Positions 1 to 9,161 of a stretch of DNA of 47,639 nucleotides are shown here, in pieces. This stretch comes from an uncultured PS1 clade bacterium (GTDB lineage: Bacteria > Pseudomonadota > Alphaproteobacteria > MED-G09): assembly GCA_902626605.1 (NCBI GenBank), contig CACOFZ010000013.1, positions 1 to 47,639 on the forward strand. Direction: 5' to 3'. The notes under the pieces were generated by a model, which was not told where the DNA came from, did not search any database, and saw nothing but the letters and a program-made list of their open reading frames with translations. Position numbers and translations under genes: made by a program. Positions within the stretch are counted from its first letter, which is position 1, and the number at the start of each line of letters is the position of its first letter.

Positions 1-141
1 ACCAGTGAGCGCTAATTCATTTATTTCCCTAGTATCTATAATTAAAGCACCATTATCTTGCTCTTTTTTAGCCTCTGCAGGGGTTATATTTGGTATTTCA
101 TCTTGGGCCTCTTGAATAATTTCTTGAATTGTTTTTATCAT
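1..141 (-). CDS. Rhodanese-like domain protein, N-terminal part only
   Basis: The gene starts at ATG 139-141 and runs off the left edge, so only 47 codons are visible. An AAGGA ribosome binding site lies just upstream. The visible end, with a short helix followed by ALIIDTREINE and LTG, matches the first strand and loop of a rhodanese fold, where IDVRxxxEY...GH is usual. The catalytic cysteine, if present, would lie outside the window, so sulfurtransferase activity cannot be judged. The start lies 24 bases after the P450 stop on the same strand, so the two are probably co-transcribed. Single-domain rhodaneses transfer sulfane sulfur or serve as binding modules; no specific role can be given here. 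Confidence 0.65.
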   Translation of the reverse strand, partial: MIKTIQEIIQEAQDEIPNITPAEAKKEQDNGALIIDTREINELALTG

Positions 142-165
142 TATATTCCTTATTTAATATATATC

Positions 166-1404
166 TTATTTAATTTTGTACCTTACAGGTAATGATTTTA
201 AGCCAGAAACAAAGCTTGCTTTTACCCATGACGGTTCGCCATTTAATTCAATTTTTTCAATTCTCTTAAATAGCTCTTTATATAGAATTTCCATTTCCAT
301 TTTAGCTAAATGTTTGCCTAGACATAAATGTGCTCCATATCCAAATGCTAAATGCTTGTTTGGTGATCTATCAACTTTAAACTTAAAAGGTTCATCAAAA
401 ACTTCTTCATCTCTATTGCCTGATGGATATACTAGTAATATTGAGTCACCTTTTTTGATCTTTTTTTCACCTATTAAGCAATCCTCGGTTGCTGTTCTAA
501 AGAAATTTTTTACTGGGGTCACCCATCTAATTGTTTCGTCAATTGCCATTGGCATAATCGATGGGTTATCTTTTAGTTTTTTTAATTCGTCTGGATTTTC
601 TATTAAGGCAAGAACCCCTCCAGCTGTAGAAGATGATGTTGTATCATGACCGGCTGTTGCAATTATTGTATAATAGGACATTGCTTCTAAGTGCCCAATT
701 TGCTCCCCTTCAAACTTAGCATTTGCAATGACAGTTGCCACGTCATCTGTAGGGTTTTTTCTTCTCTCTTCGGTAAGAGCTGTAAAATAATTAAAGAAAT
801 CAGCAATTACGTTACTGTCAATACTTTCTTCTTCTGAACGCTTCATATCTTCATCATTACCACCAAAAAGCTGTTGAGTAAGTTTTAGCATTAGACCCTC
901 ATCCTCAGGTGGAACACCAAGAATAGTCATTATTACTCTTAAAGGATATAATGCTGAAATATCCCTAACAAAATCACATTCAGATCCTGCTTCAAGCATT
1001 TTATCAACATAATTTTTAGCCAATATTTCTATTTCAGATTTAAGTTTAATCAGGTTAGGAGGTGAAAACCATGATTGTGTCATAGCTCTATAAATTCTGT
1101 GATCAGGGTTATCCATATGAACTAATGTTCTTACTAAGAGATGGCTTCCTCCAGTAAATTCTCTAATATAATTTTCAGCAGTAATATCCATTAGGGTTGT
1201 TCTTGGGTCATTTATAAAAAAATCATTTTTTATCTCAATATCGGAAATATCAGAATGTTTTGTTACAGCCCAAAAGGGTCTATAGTTATCTGGTTCTAGC
1301 CAGCAAACAGGATCATTCTCACGCATTGATTTAAGAATAATATGAAGCTCATCCTCATTTGTGTACGTTTCAGGGTATGCAATTTTTTCATATCCATAAT
1401 TCAT
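166..1404 (-). CDS. Cytochrome P450 monooxygenase
   Basis: A 412-residue soluble bacterial class I P450, full length for the family. The I-helix oxygen-activation motif AGHDTTS is at 251-257, the K-helix ExxR at E290/R293, and the heme loop FGYGAHLCLG at 354-363 with axial ligand Cys361. No membrane anchor is present, so it should act in the cytoplasm with a separate ferredoxin and reductase, which are not in this window. It follows the RND permease gene by 48 bases and precedes a rhodanese-domain gene by 24, suggesting one operon. The general style resembles P450s that hydroxylate terpenoids, steroid side chains or alkyl chains (CYP111/124/125-like). That assignment rests on overall resemblance only; the substrate is unknown. 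Confidence 0.95.
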   Translation of the reverse strand: MNYGYEKIAYPETYTNEDELHIILKSMRENDPVCWLEPDNYRPFWAVTKHSDISDIEIKNDFFINDPRTTLMDITAENYIREFTGGSHLLVRTLVHMDNPDHRIYRAMTQSWFSPPNLIKLKSEIEILAKNYVDKMLEAGSECDFVRDISALYPLRVIMTILGVPPEDEGLMLKLTQQLFGGNDEDMKRSEEESIDSNVIADFFNYFTALTEERRKNPTDDVATVIANAKFEGEQIGHLEAMSYYTIIATAGHDTTSSSTAGGVLALIENPDELKKLKDNPSIMPMAIDETIRWVTPVKNFFRTATEDCLIGEKKIKKGDSILLVYPSGNRDEEVFDEPFKFKVDRSPNKHLAFGYGAHLCLGKHLAKMEMEILYKELFKRIEKIELNGEPSWVKASFVSGLKSLPVRYKIK

Positions 1405-1452
1405 TATAATAAAACCTTATTTAACTAATTTAATCATGCATTAAAATAATAA

Positions 1453-4400
1453 CTATGTCGAGATTTTGCTAATTTGTCTTTTTGACGTTTCTTTTATTTG
1501 CCTTATATAATTTCTGATATCGTCTCCAATTAAGTAGAGGCAAGGAACAAGTATTAAAGTTACTGATGAAGATAACGCAACACCAAATGATAAGGATATA
1601 ACAGCAGGTTTTAGAAAATTTGCTTGAACAGAGGGCTCTAACATCATTGGCATTAGTCCAACAAAAGTAGTAATTGAGGTTATAACAATTGGTCTAAACC
1701 TTGTTACCCCAGATTCAACTATACACTCTAAAATATGTTTTCCGCTGCTTTTTAATCTATTTATGTTATCAACCAAAACAAGGTTATCATTGACAACAAC
1801 ACCACATGCCGCACCAATTCCCCAGTATGAAATCATCGATAGACCCTTACCAAAAATAATATGACCAAGTACAGCTCCACCAAAACCAAACGGAAGCGCT
1901 GAAAGAATAATTATTGGAAGAAAATACGATCTAAAAGCAATAGATAAAATTGCGAACATTGCAAAAACAGCAATTATGATTAGATATCTTATTTCTGCAA
2001 AAAATTCATCTTCACCTTCGGATTCTCCTCCAAGACTCCATGAGGCATTTGGAAATCTTTTTTTCCACCCTGGAAGATAATCTTCTTTTAATTCAGTTAA
2101 TATCTGAGTTTTAAAATCACCTCTAACTTGTGTACTTACTGAAGCGCTTATTAATCCATTAATTCTCTCAATCTTTTTAACACCGGGAGATTGTTTAATT
2201 GAAGCAACTGACAAAAATGGAACCTCTCTTCCATCAGGTGTTCTTATTCTAAATTTTGATAAGCTCTCAAAGGAACGCCTTAATTTTTTTGGATAATGCA
2301 CCATTACCTTAACATCTTCACCATTTCTAGGAAGCCTTTGAACCTCCTCCCCATAATAAGCTTGTCTTAATTGTCTCGAAATTTCACCCAAAGTTAAACC
2401 AAGTTTTTCTGCATTAGGCTTAGCTGAAATTTGTATTTCAGTGAATGAGCTATTGAGGCTGTTTCTTACATCATAGGTAGCTGAATAAGATCTTAAATTA
2501 TTTATAAAGTCATTCAAAGCTGGAATTAAGTCTTCAGATTTAGTTGCTGTAATATTCAATAAAAGATCTGCATCAGTTGGACTTCTTCCGATATCTTTAG
2601 AAACATCCAAGCCCTCTGCGTCAGGTATATCACCGATCTTATCTCTTATTAAATTAGCAATTTCAGTAGCTGAAGCATCTCTATCTTTTGGTGGAAAAAG
2701 ATTGAAATATGCCCTTACAGTTGTTCCTCTGGCATTAATATATGTATTTTCAATCGCATTATCTTTACTTTCATAATATTTTTCTGTTTCTAGTCCGGCG
2801 TTTTCAACAATTTTTGATACTTCCAAGGTTCTTTCAAAAGGTGAACCATCAGGAAGTTTTACGCTTACAAGTATTTCATCGTCTTCGATATTTGGAAGAA
2901 ATGATTTACTAATCCATGATGAACCTGAAAAAGTAAAAATAATGATTAAGAAACTCAAGAAAAATGAGACTGTTAAATATCTCCTTTTTAATGATGATAT
3001 TAATATGGGCATATATTTTATTTTACCGAAATTAACTAAACTTTGAGCAAGCTTTTGTTGAAATTTTGATAATTTTGTCTCATTAGTTTTTGCCCTTAAA
3101 TTTGATAGATGAGATGGTAAAATACAAAAAGCCTCCAAGAGAGAAAAGGCTAAAGCAAGCAAAACAATTATTGAAATATTTCTTACAAATTGAACTTGCC
3201 AGCCAGATAAAAAAAGCCAAGGTAAAAATGCAATCATTGATGTTATTACTGCAAAGAATACTGGTTTTGAAACTAAATATGCTCCCATAATTGCAGCATC
3301 CGCACCTTCACGACCTTTTTCATTCTCAGAATGAATATTCTCACCAACAATAATTGCATCATCAACAACAATTCCTATAACCAAAAGGAAAGCAAATAAC
3401 GAGATAACGTTTAATGAAACATCATTTGATGGAAGAAAAATAAAAGTACCAGCAAATGCAGTTAAAATACCTATCGCGCACCAAAAAGCTACAACAGGCC
3501 TAAGAAACATCATCAATACGATGAAAACTAAAAACAAACCTCCAAATGCACTTTTAGAAATAAGTGACATTCTGTCCTTGTAAAGATCAGATGTGTCTGC
3601 CCATAAAGAGAGATTAATTCCCTCTTTCATATTTTCTTGAGCATCTGGTAACCAGCCATAAACTGACTCAGATGTTTTTACAACATTCATATTATCGGTA
3701 GAGAGTATTTGGACAAGAATAGCTAGTTCACCATTTAACGAAGCTCTAAGATTCTCATCTTCGAAACCATCAACAACTCTTGCAATATCAGAAATTGTTA
3801 AGGTTCCACCATCAGATGTTTGTCGAATTATAATTTTATCAAAATCTTTTTTTGAGTCTGCTAAATTTCTTGTTGTTAATTGTATTGTTCCATTTTCTCC
3901 TTTAATACTACCAAGTGAAGTATTAATAGATGATTTTCTTACTGCATTTGCAACCTGATCAAAAGTTACATTATATCTTCTCATAGCATTTTCAGAAAGT
4001 TCAATTGATACCTCCTCTTTTCTGCTTCCTTGAACCTCGACAATATCAACATGATCTAATAGGGATAATTCATCTCTTATTCTCTCAGCTGCGCGGGTTA
4101 ATTCTTTTTCAGATGTATTTCCATGAATAGCAAGTGTAACAAGAGGTAATCTGAAAGACTCATCTGAGACAACTGGAGGAAAAACCTCCTCAGGAATTGA
4201 CTCAATTGAGTCTACTTTACGTTTAATATCTTGAATAAGTTTATCAATTCCAGTTTTTGAACTAGCTTCAACTTGGATAGTACCTAAATTTTCTTCTGCA
4301 GTAGATGAAATTTTTTTAATGTCATCTAAATCAGTTAAAGATTCTTCGACTCTGACAAGTATCTGATCTTCTATCTCTTTTGGAGACGCTCCTGGCCAGC

Positions 4401-4551
4401 CATATTTTATAGAGATAATCGGGGCTGTAATAACAGGAAAAACTTCTTTTTCTACTCTAAAGAAATTTAAAATACCAATAGCTATGATACTAAACATTAG
4501 AAGATTAGCCGCTTTAGAATTTCTTACCCACCATGAAATGATTTTCAACAT
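1453..4551 (-). CDS. RND efflux transporter, inner-membrane permease
   Basis: A 1032-residue permease of the hydrophobe/amphiphile efflux (HAE) type: N-terminal transmembrane helix, two large periplasmic loops and two blocks of hydrophobic helices. The transmembrane-4 proton relay is intact (VVDDAIIVGEN, D397 and D398). The transmembrane-10 position where AcrB carries the essential lysine (KNAIL) here reads VNDNLVLVD around N921-D922. I recall this variant as common in a less studied RND subgroup. It follows the membrane fusion protein gene by 5 bases and lies after the outer-membrane factor gene, giving a complete tripartite pump. It should export hydrophobic compounds with proton antiport; the linked P450 hints at a lipid-like substrate, but that is inference. 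Confidence 0.95.
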   Translation of the reverse strand: MLKIISWWVRNSKAANLLMFSIIAIGILNFFRVEKEVFPVITAPIISIKYGWPGASPKEIEDQILVRVEESLTDLDDIKKISSTAEENLGTIQVEASSKTGIDKLIQDIKRKVDSIESIPEEVFPPVVSDESFRLPLVTLAIHGNTSEKELTRAAERIRDELSLLDHVDIVEVQGSRKEEVSIELSENAMRRYNVTFDQVANAVRKSSINTSLGSIKGENGTIQLTTRNLADSKKDFDKIIIRQTSDGGTLTISDIARVVDGFEDENLRASLNGELAILVQILSTDNMNVVKTSESVYGWLPDAQENMKEGINLSLWADTSDLYKDRMSLISKSAFGGLFLVFIVLMMFLRPVVAFWCAIGILTAFAGTFIFLPSNDVSLNVISLFAFLLVIGIVVDDAIIVGENIHSENEKGREGADAAIMGAYLVSKPVFFAVITSMIAFLPWLFLSGWQVQFVRNISIIVLLALAFSLLEAFCILPSHLSNLRAKTNETKLSKFQQKLAQSLVNFGKIKYMPILISSLKRRYLTVSFFLSFLIIIFTFSGSSWISKSFLPNIEDDEILVSVKLPDGSPFERTLEVSKIVENAGLETEKYYESKDNAIENTYINARGTTVRAYFNLFPPKDRDASATEIANLIRDKIGDIPDAEGLDVSKDIGRSPTDADLLLNITATKSEDLIPALNDFINNLRSYSATYDVRNSLNSSFTEIQISAKPNAEKLGLTLGEISRQLRQAYYGEEVQRLPRNGEDVKVMVHYPKKLRRSFESLSKFRIRTPDGREVPFLSVASIKQSPGVKKIERINGLISASVSTQVRGDFKTQILTELKEDYLPGWKKRFPNASWSLGGESEGEDEFFAEIRYLIIIAVFAMFAILSIAFRSYFLPIIILSALPFGFGGAVLGHIIFGKGLSMISYWGIGAACGVVVNDNLVLVDNINRLKSSGKHILECIVESGVTRFRPIVITSITTFVGLMPMMLEPSVQANFLKPAVISLSFGVALSSSVTLILVPCLYLIGDDIRNYIRQIKETSKRQISKIST

Positions 4552-4556
4552 ATAAA

Positions 4557-5735
4557 TTATCCACTAATATTTTTGTTTAATAAAATTGGTTTAAGACCCA
4601 TACCTATTTTTGCATTATTCAAAGGGGAAACAACTACTCTTTCGCCTTCATTAATTTCACCTTTTATTATTACATAATCGTTTTCTGTTCCAAGAACTTC
4701 TATTTCTCTAATTTCTAAATTATCATTTTTATCAATAGCATATATATTTGAATTATTATTAATTGCAGAATTAGGAACTAAAAAACCGTCTTTAATTGTT
4801 TTACCTTCAATTATTGCATCAACAAACATTCCTATAGCAAGTGGGGGTGACTGTTGATAAGGGTTTATAACCTCAGCATAGACATAAACAAGCCTCGTAG
4901 GAGGATCAATTGAACCAGCAGTTCTTACAATTCTTCCTTGCCACTCAAATGTTTTATTTGAGACTGAGGAGAGGAACTTTACCTTTGGTCCAGTAAAAGG
5001 TTTTTCCTCTTCATATGCCAAAGGTAATCCTAAATATGATAATTCTGTATCAGTTAGTGGTAAGGCAATTAAGACCTCCTCTGTAGAAAATGCTGTTGCA
5101 AGAATACTTCCAGCCCCAACAAACTGCCCAACGCCAGTTTTTTTCTCTCGAATAATACCTTGAAATGGAAGTTTAACGATCGTTCTCTCTAAGTTAAGTT
5201 TGGCTTTTTCTAAGTCTGCTAATGCTGCTTTTTCAGCAGCTTCTGCTTCTTTAAGCTGAGGTATTCTTAGAGTAAGAGGGCTAGCTTCACCAATTCCTAA
5301 TTCTTCCCAATCATTTTTAGCAAGTTCACTCTCGGCAATTTCTCTTTCCAAAAGTTTACTTGCCTGAGCCACCCTTGATTCCGCAGAAATTACAGCCAAT
5401 TTATAATCTCTGTCATCTATCCAAACAAGGGGTGAACCTGCTTTAATAATACCTCCTTCGACAAATTCGTCAGCAGCCTCAACAATTTGACCAGAAACCT
5501 GAGAAATTAGATTTATTTCATTAAGTGGTTTAACTTCTCCATTAGTAAAAATTTTCAAGGTTATATTTTTTTTTGTAACAACTTCATAAAAAACTGGTGT
5601 CGGTTTTGGTAATTCAATACCTTTTTTAGGCTTAGGGCTTGAAACAGATATTAAAAAAGCAAAAAATGATCCAATTAAAATAACCAATATTGGTCCTATT
5701 CTTGAACTTAAAATATATTGAATAATTCTTTTCAT
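4557..5735 (-). CDS. RND efflux membrane fusion protein (periplasmic adaptor)
   Basis: A 392-residue HlyD/AcrA-type adaptor. An N-terminal membrane segment (about residues 7-30) is followed by a split lipoyl/barrel-sandwich domain (ISQVSGQIVEA early, VKLPFQGIIREKKTGVGQFV later) that flanks an alpha-helical hairpin rich in Ala, Glu and Lys. A beta-barrel and a membrane-proximal domain complete it. It links the inner-membrane RND permease to the outer-membrane factor. The gene begins 2 bases after the OMF stop and ends 5 bases before the permease start, so the three are surely one transcript. Substrate specificity cannot be read from the sequence. Confidence 0.93.
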   Translation of the reverse strand: MKRIIQYILSSRIGPILVILIGSFFAFLISVSSPKPKKGIELPKPTPVFYEVVTKKNITLKIFTNGEVKPLNEINLISQVSGQIVEAADEFVEGGIIKAGSPLVWIDDRDYKLAVISAESRVAQASKLLEREIAESELAKNDWEELGIGEASPLTLRIPQLKEAEAAEKAALADLEKAKLNLERTIVKLPFQGIIREKKTGVGQFVGAGSILATAFSTEEVLIALPLTDTELSYLGLPLAYEEEKPFTGPKVKFLSSVSNKTFEWQGRIVRTAGSIDPPTRLVYVYAEVINPYQQSPPLAIGMFVDAIIEGKTIKDGFLVPNSAINNNSNIYAIDKNDNLEIREIEVLGTENDYVIIKGEINEGERVVVSPLNNAKIGMGLKPILLNKNISG

Positions 5736-5737
5736 TT

Positions 5738-7153
5738 TTAATTATTTCCATAAACTGGTGTTGCAATAGCCAGATACATTTTAATCCTATTCGTAAGCCT
5801 TAATCTTTTTGCGTTTATAAGTAAACTCTCAGATGTAAGCCGTCTTGATTGTGCGTCTAACAACTCAAAAATTGTGCTCAATCCCCTGTTGTATTGATCT
5901 AGTGTTAATTCTTCTGCAGCTTTTGACTCTTCAAAAGCCTTATTAATCGCAATTTCTCTTTTTGTCAGTGTTTCTTCTGCAGCAATCGCATCCTCTGCTT
6001 CTTGCGCGGCAAAAAGCAAAGCTTGGGCATAGGTTTCCAAAATGGATTCTAATTGCGCTTTTTTAATTTTTGAATTAGCAATTTTTCTTCCACCTTGAAA
6101 AATATTTTGTGTAATTGATCCTATAATTGAGCCTGCTAGTCTGTCTGGATCAAGAGCATCTGACCAATCATCCTCAAGAGTATTCCATTGGGCGTTGAGA
6201 GAAATATTTGGAAGAAAGGCTAGTCTAGTTGAAGTTAATTGAAGCCCAGCAGACTCAATTTTAGCCTCTAGAGATCTAATATCAGGTCTAAGGGGAAGTC
6301 TCTCAGCTGGTGTTCCAATATTTGGATTTTGAGGTATTGATGGGAGATCACCAGGTACAATGGTTGCTTCTGGATAGCGACCAATAATTACCTCAATAGT
6401 TCTTGCTGTTTCATTCAATATTTGCTGTTTGTTAATAAGATCAGCTCTTGTTGATTCAACCTCAGACCGTGCCAGTCTTAAATCTCTACTTTGAGCAACA
6501 CCTCTTATATATCTATTCTCAACTTTTTTTAGTGTACTTATCCTAGTTTCAAGATTTCTCTCGGCTAGATCTTTTTGAAGTTTTGCCTCTGAAAAAAGAT
6601 ACCAAGATTGAGCAGTTAAACCAGCTATTGAAAGTCTTGCAAATTCTAAATCAGCTTCAAAAGACTCAAGATCTTTAAATGAAGAACGAGATTGACTTGA
6701 TAACTTACCCCATATATCTAATTCCCAGTTTAGTTGCACCCCCAAGCTATCTTGGTAAGCATATAATCTCTCTGAATTATTTTGATTATCAATTATTACT
6801 GATGATTGAGTTCTTGAAATATTCGTTCCTATTGAAGGCAATAATGGTGCAATTGAAGCTCGTGCGGATGCCCTTGCTATTTCTAACCTATTTGATGCAA
6901 TTCTCAAATCTTTATTATTCTCAAGAGCTTCTGAAATCAATTTTAGTAATTCTTTATCATTAAAGGTTTCGGCCCATCCATCAATTTCTTTCATTGATTG
7001 ATATGATGAAGACCAATCGGAGGGAAGCGTAGGTAGTTCGTTTTCATATTTTTCTTTTGTTGTAGAACAACCAGCTAGCAATAAAATAAAAAAAATAAAT
7101 AAAAATTTTTTTTTAGATGAACTGTCATATTTATTATTATTTTTTATTGTCAT
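5738..7153 (-). CDS. Outer-membrane factor lipoprotein of the RND pump (NodT/TolC-like)
   Basis: A 471-residue outer-membrane efflux lipoprotein. The signal peptide has a basic start, a long Phe/Ile/Leu core and a lipobox LLAGCS with the lipidated cysteine at C29. Two outer-membrane-efflux repeats follow, with the long coiled-coil helices (KKVENRYIRG, EELTLDQYNRGLS) typical of NodT-family channels. It is the first gene of the pump operon. The 176-base gap to the divergent MaoC gene at 7330 should hold both promoters, but I see no convincing -35/-10 pair there. Full length and intact. Confidence 0.93.
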   Translation of the reverse strand: MTIKNNNKYDSSSKKKFLFIFFILLLAGCSTTKEKYENELPTLPSDWSSSYQSMKEIDGWAETFNDKELLKLISEALENNKDLRIASNRLEIARASARASIAPLLPSIGTNISRTQSSVIIDNQNNSERLYAYQDSLGVQLNWELDIWGKLSSQSRSSFKDLESFEADLEFARLSIAGLTAQSWYLFSEAKLQKDLAERNLETRISTLKKVENRYIRGVAQSRDLRLARSEVESTRADLINKQQILNETARTIEVIIGRYPEATIVPGDLPSIPQNPNIGTPAERLPLRPDIRSLEAKIESAGLQLTSTRLAFLPNISLNAQWNTLEDDWSDALDPDRLAGSIIGSITQNIFQGGRKIANSKIKKAQLESILETYAQALLFAAQEAEDAIAAEETLTKREIAINKAFEESKAAEELTLDQYNRGLSTIFELLDAQSRRLTSESLLINAKRLRLTNRIKMYLAIATPVYGNN

Positions 7154-7329
7154 TAAAGAGCCTAAAGTAGAATCGATATAATAATAACATTTTAAGTTAA
7201 GTATTTAAGAATTAATAAAAATTAATATTACATTTCATAAACTTTTATATAATTTTTTATATCAATAGTATGTATTTTAAATATATATAGAATATCTGAA
7301 CTTCGTTTACTTTATGAGAGGATTTAAAA

Positions 7330-7851
7330 ATGGTTAAGAATTCAAAGGAAATTGGACCAAATCATTACAGAGAAACTTTTGGTAGATATTTTGAGGATTT
7401 TAAAATTGGTGATATTTATGATCATAGACCAGGTAAGACTGTGACTGAGTATGATAATCATTTATTTACACTTATGACTTTAAATACACACCCACTTCAT
7501 TTTGACGCTGAGTACGGTAAAGCAACTGAATTTGGCAAAAATTTAGTTGTTTCAACATACACTTTGTCACTATTGATTGGTATGAGTGTTTCGGATTGTA
7601 GTCAGAAGGCAATTGCTAATTTAGGTATGGATGATGTTAAATTTCCATCACCTGTTTTTTGTGGAGATACAATATACGGATCTTCAGAAGTTTTGGAAAA
7701 AAGGGAATCAAAGTCAAGAAAAGGTCAAGGTATAGTTCAAATCAAGACTACAGGTATAAATCAAGAGAATAAAATTATATGTACTTTTTTACGGCAAATA
7801 CTAATACCTGGAAGAGGCCAAGCAATTGAGGATAAAGTTGAGCAATATTAG
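7330..7851 (+). CDS. MaoC-family acyl-CoA dehydratase/hydratase
   Basis: A 173-residue single hot-dog protein. The opening FGRYFEDFKIGD and the hydratase-like segment TLNTHPLHFDAEY match MaoC-like enoyl-CoA or mesaconyl-CoA hydratases; the later MDDVKFPSPVFCGDTI is the conserved strand pair of the same fold. A GAGAGGA ribosome binding site precedes the ATG. It likely adds water to, or removes it from, a 2-enoyl-CoA in the cytoplasm. The next gene begins inside its last codons, indicating translational coupling with the M20 hydrolase. The exact substrate is unknown; beta-methylmalyl/mesaconyl-type chemistry is possible. Confidence 0.88.
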   Translation: MVKNSKEIGPNHYRETFGRYFEDFKIGDIYDHRPGKTVTEYDNHLFTLMTLNTHPLHFDAEYGKATEFGKNLVVSTYTLSLLIGMSVSDCSQKAIANLGMDDVKFPSPVFCGDTIYGSSEVLEKRESKSRKGQGIVQIKTTGINQENKIICTFLRQILIPGRGQAIEDKVEQY

Positions 7852-9148
7852 ATATAAAAGATTTTTATTAATTTTAATTTTTATTCTTTCATTGGGCTCG
7901 CAAAGTTCAAATGCGCTAGCAGAATATAAAATTGATGAAATTGTAAGTTTGTATAAATTTCTTCATTCAAACCCTGAACTTTCTTGGCAAGAGGATAAAA
8001 CTGCAGGCTATCTGGCGGATATTCTTGAGTCAGAGGGATATGAGGTAACAAGAGGTGTTGGTGAAAAAGGCGTTGTTGCAATTCTAAAGAACGGTAAAGG
8101 ACCAACTCTCATGATAAGAGCAGATATGGATGCTTTACCTGTCGAGGAAAAAACCAATCTTGAATACGCCTCTAAAGTAAGACAAGTAAATAGATTTGGT
8201 AAGGAAGTCCCTGTCATGCATGCTTGCGGCCATGATATTCATATGTCTGTATTAATTGGTACAGCTAAGAATTTAATTTCTAAGAAAAATAAATGGTCTG
8301 GCACATTGATGTTGATACTTCAGCCGGCTGAGGAAGTTGGTCAAGGTTCATTAGCCATGCTTGAGGATGGTCTATTTGAAAGATTTCCTAGGCCTGATTT
8401 TAATTTAGCTCTTCACGTTGGTGGAATGGGTCCTGCAGGAACCATTGGTTATCAGCTCGGTTATGCAATGGCAAATGTTGATAGCGTTGATATAATAGTA
8501 AATGGTGTTGGAGGTCATGGTGCTTATCCTCACACAACAATTGATCCAATAGTTTTGGCTTCACAAATTGTTTTATCCTTACAAACAATAGTTAGTAGAA
8601 AAATTGATCCATTAGAACCAGCAGTTGTAACAGTAGGCTCAATTCATGGTGGCCTTAAGCATAATATTATTTCTGAGGAAGTAAAACTACAGTTAACTCT
8701 AAGGTCTTATAGTGATGAAGTTAGAAATAAAACAATTAATGAAATAAAAAAAATTGTTAATGGTCTTGGTATCGCAGCTGGATTGCCTGAAAATAAAATG
8801 CCTAAGGTTTTAGTTAAGGATGAGTATACTCCTGCATTGTATAATGATCCCGAGTTTTCAAATAAAGTTCTGAATTTTATTAGAAATGAAATTGGTAAAG
8901 ACAATGTTCTTGAAATACCTGCAGTTATGGGAGGAGAGGATTTTGCAAGGTATGGGAGACAAGATCCAAGAATACCTAGTTTATTATTTTGGTTAGGGGG
9001 AACATCAAAAGAAAATTGGAAAAAATATTTGAATAATGAAATTGATATGGTCTCTATTCATTCTCCATTTTTTGCACCTGACCCAGAACCCACTATCAAG
9101 ACAGGGATAAGGGCAATGACTGCATCTGCTCTTGGATTATTAAAATAA
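7838..9148 (+). CDS. M20-family metallo-amidohydrolase, probably exported
   Basis: A 436-residue M20D-type peptidase/amidohydrolase (hippurate or N-acyl-amino-acid hydrolase style). Residues 1-28 form a signal peptide (basic start, Leu/Ile core, SNALA cleavage region). Metal and catalytic motifs are intact: RADMDALP near 94-101, CGHDIH at 130-135 and QPAEE at 162-166, followed by a C-terminal GGEDF. I chose the TTG at 7838 because GAGGA at 7828-7832 is well spaced from it; a TTG at 7826 is the in-frame alternative. No ATG exists before the catalytic domain. It overlaps the MaoC gene by 14 bases. It likely cleaves an amide conjugate in the periplasm before the product is used by the following enzymes; the substrate is unknown. 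Confidence 0.88.
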   Translation: MSNIRYKRFLLILIFILSLGSQSSNALAEYKIDEIVSLYKFLHSNPELSWQEDKTAGYLADILESEGYEVTRGVGEKGVVAILKNGKGPTLMIRADMDALPVEEKTNLEYASKVRQVNRFGKEVPVMHACGHDIHMSVLIGTAKNLISKKNKWSGTLMLILQPAEEVGQGSLAMLEDGLFERFPRPDFNLALHVGGMGPAGTIGYQLGYAMANVDSVDIIVNGVGGHGAYPHTTIDPIVLASQIVLSLQTIVSRKIDPLEPAVVTVGSIHGGLKHNIISEEVKLQLTLRSYSDEVRNKTINEIKKIVNGLGIAAGLPENKMPKVLVKDEYTPALYNDPEFSNKVLNFIRNEIGKDNVLEIPAVMGGEDFARYGRQDPRIPSLLFWLGGTSKENWKKYLNNEIDMVSIHSPFFAPDPEPTIKTGIRAMTASALGLLK

Positions 9149-9161
9149 AGGAAAAAAAATT

